Source: Nonomuraea gerenzanensis (lineage in GTDB: Bacteria > Actinomycetota > Actinomycetes > Streptosporangiales > Streptosporangiaceae). Taken from it: a DNA stretch of 64,000 bases. Position 1 is the stretch's first letter. Every line of letters starts with the position of its first letter. The notes beneath the pieces were generated by a model that saw only the letters and a list, made by a program, of their open reading frames with translations, searched no databases and was not told where the DNA came from. This document shows positions 58,268-64,000 of the stretch, piece after piece. Both the position numbers and the translations under genes were made by a program. The stretch is taken from contig NZ_CP084058.1 in NCBI RefSeq assembly GCF_020215645.1, positions 2,914,001 through 2,978,000 on the forward strand, written 5' to 3'.

Positions 58268-58411
58268 GAAAATTATCGCCCCGTTGAGCCCGTCCAGCCC
58301 TCCTGCCAAGGTCGGTCCGGTGCTCGGCAGGATCTGCAACTTAGCAGGTGGCCCCACTCTTGACACGATTCAACCGGCCCCTTATGTTGCCGCAATATTA
58401 AACAGATCTGC

Positions 58412-58424
58412 TTGAAAGTTTCGG
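58412..58424. promoter_or_regulatory. LacI-like operator, downstream copy
   Basis: TTGAAAGTTTCGG matches the upstream copy at 11 of 13 bases and keeps the inner palindrome GAAAGTTTC. It lies about 17-29 bases after the predicted transcription start, suitable for blocking transcription. With the upstream copy it could support a DNA loop. Confidence 0.7.
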
Positions 58425-58489
58425 CGTCATCCCCGCGTAACACCCCCCGCTCTCGCCGCGGACGGCGCCGTCATGGCCGAAGGGATGGC

Positions 58490-60847
58490 ATGAGGGGCCA
58501 GGAACCAATCGACACGAGCTCGGCACCCGGCGAGAGCGAGTCATGGCGGGACGTCCGGCTGTCGCCCGCCGCGCGGGCCGACGCGCTCATCCCGCTCATG
58601 ACCCTGGAGGAGAAGATCGCCCAGCTCGTCGGGGTGTGGGTCGGCGCCGACGCTTCAGGGGGCGGAGTCGCCCCGCACCAGACCGACATGGGCAGCGGCC
58701 CCGAGTGGGACGACGCCATCCGGCTGGGGCTGGGCCAGCTCACCCGCCCGTTCGGCACGGCGCCGGTCGACCCGGTGGCGGGGGCGCGCTCGCTGGCCGC
58801 CTCGCAGGCCGAGATCGTCCGGGCCAGCCGGTTCGGGATCCCGGCGCAGGTGCACGAGGAGTGCCTGACGGGCTTCGCGGCCTGGCGGGCGACCGTGTAC
58901 CCGGCGCCGCTGAGCTGGGGCGCCTCCTTCGACCCCGAGCTGCTGGAGCAGGTGGCGGGTCAGATCGGCCGGTCCATGCGCCGCGCGGGCATCCACCAGG
59001 GCCTGGCCCCGGTGGTGGACGTGACCAGGGACTACCGCTGGGGCCGTACCGAGGAGACGATCGGCGAGGACCCGTACCTCGTCGGCACGCTCGGCGCCGC
59101 GTACGTGCGCGGCCTGGAGGGCGCCGGCCTGGTCGCCACGCTCAAGCACTTCGCCGGCTACTCCAACTCGCGCGGCGGCCGCAACCTGGCGCCGGTCGCG
59201 ATGGGCCCACGGGAGCTGGCGGACGTGCTGCTGCCGCCGTTCGAGATGGCGCTGCGCCTGGGCGGCGCCCGGTCCGTGATGAACTCCTACGCCGAGATCG
59301 ACGGCATGCCGGTGGCGGCCGACGAGAGCATCCTGACCGGCCTGCTGCGCGACGAGTGGGGCTTCGAGGGCACCGTGGTCGCCGACTACTTCTCGGTCCG
59401 GTTCCTGGAGCGGCTGCACAAGGTCGCCGGTGACGGCGGGCAGGCCGCCGGGCTGGCGCTCAGGGCCGGGATCGACGTCGAGCTGCCCACGGTGGACACG
59501 TTCGGCGCCCCGCTGGTGGACGCGGTCAAGGCCGGGACGGTGGACGAGGCGCTGATCGACCGCGCCCTGCGCCGCGTGCTCATCCAGAAGGCCGAGCAGG
59601 GCCTGCTCGACGAGGGCTGGCAGCCGCTGCCCGGCCCGGCCGAGGACGTCCGGCTCGACGACGAGGAGAGCCAGGAGCTGGCCCTGCGGCTGGCCCGCGA
59701 GGCCGTGGTGCTGGTGCGCAACGACGACGCCGTGCTGCCGCTGAGCCCCGCCGCGAAGGTGGCGCTCATCGGCCCCGTCGCCGACGACCCGATGGCGATG
59801 CTGGGCTGCTACGCCTTCCCCAACCACGTGGGCCCGCACCCCGAGCAGGGCCTCGGGCTCGACCTGCCGACGCTGCGCGAGTCGCTCGGCGCGCTGGTGC
59901 CCGGCCTCGCCCACGCCCGGGGCTGCGCGATCACCGGCGCCGACACCGGCGGGTTCGCCGAGGCGGTCGAGCTGGCGGCGCGCAGTGACGTGGTCGTGCT
60001 GGCCGTCGGCGACAGGGCCGGGCTGTTCGGGCGCGGCACCTCGGGCGAGGGCTGCGACGCCACCGACCTGCGGCTGCCCGGCGTGCAGGCCGACCTGGTC
60101 CAGGCCGTGCTGGCGACCGGCACCCCGGTGGTGCTGGTGCTGCTGGCAGGCCGCCCGTACGCGCTGGGAGAGGAGGTGGCCGCGGCCAAGGCCGTGCTGT
60201 TCGGCTTCTTCCCCGGCCAGCGCGGCGGCCAGGCGCTGGCCGAGGTGCTGACCGGCGCCGTGAACCCGACCGGCCGCCTGCCGGTCAGCGTGCCGCGCGA
60301 CGCGGGCGGCCTGCCGGCGACCTATCTGGCCCCGCCGCTCGGCCGCCGCTCCGACGTGTCGTCGGTGGACCCGACGCCCGCCTACCCGTTCGGGCACGGC
60401 CTGAGCTACACCACCTACGAGTGGAGCCAGGCGAGCGCGAGCGCCACCGAATGGCCGGTGGACGGCGCGGTGACCGCCGGGGTCACGGTCCGCAACACCG
60501 GCACGCGCGCGGGCGCCGAGGTCGTGCAGCTCTACCTGCACGACCCGGTGGCGCAGACGACCAGGCCGGTGGTCCGCCTGATCGGCTACGCCCGCGTCCC
60601 GCTGGAGGCCGGCGAGTCCGCGCGGGTCACCTTCACCGTCCCGGCGGACGTCACCTCGTTCACCGGCGCGCACGGCCGCCGCGTCGTCGAGCCGGGCGAC
60701 GTCGAGCTGCGCCTCGGCCGCTCGTGCGCGGACGCCGAGGCGATCCTGCCGCTGCGCCTGACCGGCCCCGAGCGCGAGGTCGGCCACCTGCGCGAGCTGC
60801 AGGCGCCGGCGCGCATCGACCGCGACCTCCCGGAGGGCCGAGGATGA
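58490..60847 (+). CDS. Intracellular GH3 glycosidase (beta-glucosidase/beta-xylosidase type)
   Basis: GH3 enzyme of 785 residues with no signal peptide, so it acts on imported sugars. The barrel has ASRFGIPAQVHEECLTGFAA and KHFAGYSNSRGGRN; the nucleophile Asp is in GTVVADYFSVRFLERLH. GH3 C-terminal and FnIII-like domains follow (VTVRNTGTRAGAEVVQLYLH). The HEECLTG form is common in beta-xylosidase-like members. ATG 58490 has GAAGGGA upstream; the longer frame to 58412 would start inside the operator. Its stop overlaps the next start (ATGA), so it forms one operon with the importer. Confidence 0.93.
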   Translation: MRGQEPIDTSSAPGESESWRDVRLSPAARADALIPLMTLEEKIAQLVGVWVGADASGGGVAPHQTDMGSGPEWDDAIRLGLGQLTRPFGTAPVDPVAGARSLAASQAEIVRASRFGIPAQVHEECLTGFAAWRATVYPAPLSWGASFDPELLEQVAGQIGRSMRRAGIHQGLAPVVDVTRDYRWGRTEETIGEDPYLVGTLGAAYVRGLEGAGLVATLKHFAGYSNSRGGRNLAPVAMGPRELADVLLPPFEMALRLGGARSVMNSYAEIDGMPVAADESILTGLLRDEWGFEGTVVADYFSVRFLERLHKVAGDGGQAAGLALRAGIDVELPTVDTFGAPLVDAVKAGTVDEALIDRALRRVLIQKAEQGLLDEGWQPLPGPAEDVRLDDEESQELALRLAREAVVLVRNDDAVLPLSPAAKVALIGPVADDPMAMLGCYAFPNHVGPHPEQGLGLDLPTLRESLGALVPGLAHARGCAITGADTGGFAEAVELAARSDVVVLAVGDRAGLFGRGTSGEGCDATDLRLPGVQADLVQAVLATGTPVVLVLLAGRPYALGEEVAAAKAVLFGFFPGQRGGQALAEVLTGAVNPTGRLPVSVPRDAGGLPATYLAPPLGRRSDVSSVDPTPAYPFGHGLSYTTYEWSQASASATEWPVDGAVTAGVTVRNTGTRAGAEVVQLYLHDPVAQTTRPVVRLIGYARVPLEAGESARVTFTVPADVTSFTGAHGRRVVEPGDVELRLGRSCADAEAILPLRLTGPEREVGHLRELQAPARIDRDLPEGRG

Positions 60848-61830
60848 GCACACCCCAGACCCTGAGCCCCGCCGAGACGCCGGCGCCCGAGGCCAAGCCG
60901 GCGGCCGGTCGCCGCCGGCGTCAGGGCGGCAGCTCGTGGGGGCGGGCGCTGCGCCGCGACTGGCAGCTCTACTCGCTGGCGGTCCTGCCGCTGCTGTTCT
61001 TCCTGGTCTTCCGGTACGCGCCGATGATCGGCAACGTCATCGCCTTCAGGAAGTTCGAGCCCGGCGGCAGCATCTTCGGTGAAGAGTGGGTGGGCCTGCG
61101 CTACGTGAAGCTGTTCCTGAACGACCCGACGTTCTGGAACGTGTTCACCAACACGCTGGTCCTCGGCGGGCTGACCCTGCTCTTCTGCTTCCCGCTGCCG
61201 ATCGTGCTGGCCCTGCTGCTCAACGAGGTGCGCAAGCGCGCGCTCAAGAGGTTCCTGCAGTCGGTGACGTACCTGCCGCACTTCTTGTCGATCGTCATCG
61301 TGGCCGGTCTCGTCATGCAGATCACCTCGATCGACGGGCCGATCAACGCGTTCCTGGGCTACATCGGCAGCGAGAAGATCTCGTTCATGCAGGACCCGGA
61401 CTGGTTCCGGACGATCTACGTCGGCTCGGAGGTCTGGCAGACCGTCGGCTGGGGCACGATCCTCTACCTGGCCGCGCTGACCACCATCGACGACCAGCTC
61501 TACGAGGCGGCCAGGATGGACGGCGCCGGCCGGTGGCGGCAGATCTGGCACGTGACGCTGCCGGGCATCCGGCCCACGGCGGTCACGCTGCTGATCCTCA
61601 ACATCGGCACGTTCATGGCGGTGGGCTTCGAGAAGGTCTTCCTGCTGTACAACCCGCTGACGTATCCCACGGCCGACGTGATCTCGACGTACGTGTACCG
61701 GATGGGCCTGGAGGCCAGCAACTTCAGCTACGCCGCCGCGATCGGCCTGTTCGAGGCGCTGGTCGGCCTGGTGCTGATCCTGTCGGCCAATGTGATCTCC
61801 CGCCGCACAGTTGGGACGAGCCTGTGGTGA
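60844..61830 (+). CDS. ABC sugar transporter permease, LplB/YteP type
   Basis: Permease of 328 residues with six helices. Family marks are RDWQLYSLAVLPLLFFLVFR near the N-terminus, the EAA-type loop (QLYEAARMDGAGRWRQIWHV) and a GFEKVFLLYNPLTYPTADVI stretch typical of LplB-like permeases for complex oligosaccharides. ATG 60844 overlaps the GH3 stop (ATGA). With the next two genes it forms a binding-protein-dependent importer whose ATPase is not encoded here; such systems share a general ATPase (MsiK type). Confidence 0.93.
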   Translation: MSTPQTLSPAETPAPEAKPAAGRRRRQGGSSWGRALRRDWQLYSLAVLPLLFFLVFRYAPMIGNVIAFRKFEPGGSIFGEEWVGLRYVKLFLNDPTFWNVFTNTLVLGGLTLLFCFPLPIVLALLLNEVRKRALKRFLQSVTYLPHFLSIVIVAGLVMQITSIDGPINAFLGYIGSEKISFMQDPDWFRTIYVGSEVWQTVGWGTILYLAALTTIDDQLYEAARMDGAGRWRQIWHVTLPGIRPTAVTLLILNIGTFMAVGFEKVFLLYNPLTYPTADVISTYVYRMGLEASNFSYAAAIGLFEALVGLVLILSANVISRRTVGTSLW

Positions 61831-62705
61831 CAACGCACGACATGACCCGGGGCTACCGCGTCTTCCAGTGGTTCAACGGCGTCGTCCTGACGCTGGTCGT
61901 GGTGGTGACGCTCTACCCGTTCGCCAACATCCTGGCCCGCTCCTTCAGCTCGCAGAGCGCCATCGCCGCGGGCGAGGTGAACCTCGTTCCCCAGGGGTTC
62001 AACCTGACGACGTACAAGATCGTCGCGTCGGACCCGATGTTCTGGACGAACTACCGCAACACGGTCTTCTATACGGTCGTCGCCACGCTCATCGCGATGG
62101 TGATGACCACGTGCTACGCGTACGTGCTGGCCAAGAAGCACCTCAAGGGCCGCAAGTTCCTCGTCGGTGTCGCGGTCTTCACCATGTTCTTCTCCGGCGG
62201 CCTGATCCCGAACTACGTGCTGATCACCAGCCTCGGCATGAAGAACTCGATCTGGGCCATCGTCCTGCCCAACGCCATCAGCGTGTTCAACCTCCTGGTC
62301 ATGAAGGCGTTCTTCGAGAGCCTGCCGCAGGACCTGGAGGAGGCCGCCGCCATCGACGGCCTGAACACCTACGGCATCCTGTGGCGCATCGTGCTGCCGC
62401 TGTCGAAGGCGGTCATCGCCACGATGATCCTGTTCTACGCGGTCTCGTTCTGGAACTCCTGGTTCGCGGCGTTCCTGTACATGGACCGCTCCGACCTGTT
62501 CCCCGTGACGGTCTACTTGCGCAACCTCATCGCCGGCGCGACCGGCGCGGACTCCTACGGCGCGGCAGCCGCCGAGGTGACGCAGGTGGGGGCCAACATC
62601 CAGGCGGTGACGATCGTGCTCACCGTCCTGCCGATCCTGGTCATCTACCCGTTCGTCCAGCGCTTCTTCGTCTCCGGCGTCATGCTCGGCGCGGTCAAGG
62701 GCTGA
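61827..62705 (+). CDS. ABC sugar transporter permease, LplC/YtcP type
   Basis: Permease of 292 residues, the partner of the upstream protein. It shows VVVVTLYPFANILARSFSSQ, the FSGGLIPNYVLITSLGMKNS motif of this family and the EAA loop (LEEAAAIDGLNTYGILWRIV). GTG 61827 overlaps the previous stop (GTGA); GTG 61824 and ATG 61842 are alternatives. Confidence 0.93.
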   Translation: MTTHDMTRGYRVFQWFNGVVLTLVVVVTLYPFANILARSFSSQSAIAAGEVNLVPQGFNLTTYKIVASDPMFWTNYRNTVFYTVVATLIAMVMTTCYAYVLAKKHLKGRKFLVGVAVFTMFFSGGLIPNYVLITSLGMKNSIWAIVLPNAISVFNLLVMKAFFESLPQDLEEAAAIDGLNTYGILWRIVLPLSKAVIATMILFYAVSFWNSWFAAFLYMDRSDLFPVTVYLRNLIAGATGADSYGAAAAEVTQVGANIQAVTIVLTVLPILVIYPFVQRFFVSGVMLGAVKG

Positions 62706-62744
62706 CCTCCCGACGCCTCACCACACCCCCAGAAAGGAACCCCC

Positions 62745-64000
62745 ATGCGCGACATCTCGCGGCGTCAGGCGATCATCGGCCTCGGTGCCTTCGCCTCCCT
62801 CGCCCTCACCGCCTGCGGCAGCGACACCGAGACCCCGGCCAAGGCCACGGACGCGGCCAACAAGGCCGGCTCGATGGCGTCGTACGGCGTCGGCCAGCAG
62901 TTCAAGGCCACCGAGCCGCTGTCGTTCGACGTGCTCTACAACAACCACTCGTTCTACCCGAACAAGCCCGACTGGCTGTTCTGGTCGGAGCTGACCAAGC
63001 GGACCAACGTCACGTTCAAGCCGGTCGAGGTGCCGCTCAGCGACTACGAGAAGAAGCGCGGCCTGCTCATCGCCGCCGGCGACGCCCCGCTGATCATTCC
63101 GAAGACCTACCACCCGCAGGAGGAGGCGTTCGTCTCCTCCGGTGCGATCCTGCCGGTCAGCGACTACTTCAACCTGATGCCCAACTTCCAGGACAAGGTC
63201 GCCAAGTGGCAGCTCCAGCCGGAGCTGAACTCGATCATGCAGACGGACGGCAAGATCTACCTGCTGCCCGGCCTGCACGAGGCCGCCTGGGCCGACTACT
63301 CCTTCGCGGTGCGCACCGACATCCTGGAGAAGCTGAAGCTGGAAGTCCCCAAGACGCTGGACGACTTCTACAACATGCTCAAGGCGATGAAGGCGGAGTA
63401 CCCCGACCTCTACCCGATGACCGACCGCTGGGGCGTGCCCACGCCCGGCGGTAACCTGATCAAGCTCATCGCGCAGGCGTACGGCACCAAGGGCGGCTGG
63501 GAGTACCAGCACGCGACGTTCGACGCCGCCCAGGGCAAGTTCGTCTACACCGGCGCCATGCCGCAGTACAAGCAGGCGATCGAGTACCTGAACAAGCTGG
63601 TGAAGGAGAAGCTGCTCGACCCCGAGAGCTTCACCCAGCAGGACGAGGCCGCCAAGCAGAAGTTCATCTCCGGCAAGTCCTTCGTGATCAGCACCAACGC
63701 GCAGTCGCTGATCAACGACTATCGGGCGGCGCTGACCGAGAACGTCAAGGACGCCAAGATCGTCAAGATTCCGGTGCCGACCGGCCCGGCGGGCGACGTC
63801 AAGGTCGCCACCCGCCTGGAGAACGGCATCATGATCTCCAAGAAGGCCCTGGAGAACAAGAACTTCGTGGCCATGATGCAGCTCATCGACTGGCTCTGGT
63901 ACTCCGACGCGGGCCAGGAGTTCGCCAAGTGGGGCGTCGAGGGCACGACGTTCACCAAGGAGGGCGACAAGTACAAGCTGGCTGAGGACATCGACTTCGT
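62745..64000 (+). CDS. ABC sugar-binding lipoprotein, LplA type, 3' truncated by the window
   Basis: Extracytoplasmic solute-binding protein; 418 codons are visible and the end is outside. The signal combines a Tat-like pair (ISRRQAIIGLGAFASLALTA) with the lipobox LTAC. The mature part is of the LplA/YtcQ type (FYPNKPDWLFWSELTKRTNV, YLLPGLHEAAWADYSFAVRT, LIDWLWYSDAGQEFAKWGVE). ATG 62745 has AGAAAGGA upstream. It delivers oligosaccharides to the two permeases for cleavage by the GH3 enzyme. Confidence 0.93.
   Translation, partial: MRDISRRQAIIGLGAFASLALTACGSDTETPAKATDAANKAGSMASYGVGQQFKATEPLSFDVLYNNHSFYPNKPDWLFWSELTKRTNVTFKPVEVPLSDYEKKRGLLIAAGDAPLIIPKTYHPQEEAFVSSGAILPVSDYFNLMPNFQDKVAKWQLQPELNSIMQTDGKIYLLPGLHEAAWADYSFAVRTDILEKLKLEVPKTLDDFYNMLKAMKAEYPDLYPMTDRWGVPTPGGNLIKLIAQAYGTKGGWEYQHATFDAAQGKFVYTGAMPQYKQAIEYLNKLVKEKLLDPESFTQQDEAAKQKFISGKSFVISTNAQSLINDYRAALTENVKDAKIVKIPVPTGPAGDVKVATRLENGIMISKKALENKNFVAMMQLIDWLWYSDAGQEFAKWGVEGTTFTKEGDKYKLAEDIDF

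Larger units (their letters stand above)
58160..58489. promoter_or_regulatory. Promoter and operator region of the GH3/ABC operon
   Basis: A near-consensus promoter is visible: TTGACA at 58360-58365, a 17-base spacer, and TATGTT at 58383-58388. Two LacI-like sites flank it. The untranslated leader from about 58395 to 58489 contains the second site. No gene is seen in this gap; a 26-codon longer GH3 frame begins inside the operator. Confidence 0.75.

Noticed and set aside
58412..58489. Longer N-terminus for the intracellular GH3 enzyme
   Set aside because: The ATG lies inside a LacI-like operator and encodes Arg-rich residues; ATG 58490 has a better ribosome binding site.

Overview
The window is high-GC DNA with short intergenic gaps, many overlapping start/stop pairs (ATGA, GTGA), Tat and lipoprotein signals, ECF42 and BTAD-type regulators and many secreted carbohydrate enzymes. 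This points to a filamentous actinomycete, probably Streptosporangiaceae-like (Nonomuraea or a relative); the family guess is inference. Both edge genes are cut: selB at the left edge and a sugar-binding lipoprotein at the right edge.

Region 1 (1-12.6 kb), formate and selenium. The 3' part of selB, with an unusual luciferase-like C-terminal extension, is followed by a membrane formate dehydrogenase operon. Its catalytic subunit contains an in-frame UGA (selenocysteine) codon, then come fdhE, a four-cluster Fe-S subunit and a NrfD-type membrane subunit. A NarX/NarL-like two-component system converges on it. Divergent from the kinase are a CBS-domain protein and an ArsB/NhaD-type transporter that is preceded by a hairpin and a 24-residue leader ORF with a good ribosome binding site.

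Region 2 (12.6-23.6 kb), signalling genes and decayed genes. It holds a Ser/Thr kinase with a STAND-like middle part and WD40 propeller, a DUF998/DGPF/ECF42 sigma module, a PD-(D/E)XK-like protein and an amidohydrolase. At least four gene remnants lie here: GH28 pectinase, MFS transporter, GH95 fucosidase and an aldose-epimerase-like protein. The GH95 remnant beside a fuconolactonase-like amidohydrolase suggests a lost L-fucose locus.

Region 3 (23.6-32.3 kb), transport and redox. A four-gene peptide/oligosaccharide ABC operon ends in a strong hairpin terminator. Next are a small secreted protein and two NAD(P)-binding oxidoreductases divergent from a TetR gene, with a large inverted-repeat operator between them.

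Region 4 (32.3-44.5 kb), secreted enzymes: a PL8 polysaccharide lyase, a GH3-FnIII-CBM2 glucosidase behind a CebR-like palindrome, a snapalysin protease and a beta-helix protein behind a LacI-like palindrome. A lipoprotein, a membrane protein and a HTH/NBR1-Ig protein follow, then small genes and two remnants.

Region 5 (44.5-54.6 kb), glyoxylate-type metabolism: an aminotransferase, a fused FAD/Fe-S oxidase and a MatC-type carrier under a divergent IclR regulator, then a lipoprotein, an MHS-family transporter convergent with a GntR regulator, and an alpha/beta hydrolase.

Region 6 (54.7-64 kb): a large BTAD/AAA regulator, then a GH3 gene with a near-consensus promoter and two LacI-like operators, forming an operon with a LplB/LplC/LplA-type ABC importer that runs off the window.

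A recurrent feature is tandem repeat expansion of short GC-rich units, mostly in multiples of three inside genes. No CRISPR array, rRNA, tRNA or insertion sequence was recognised.
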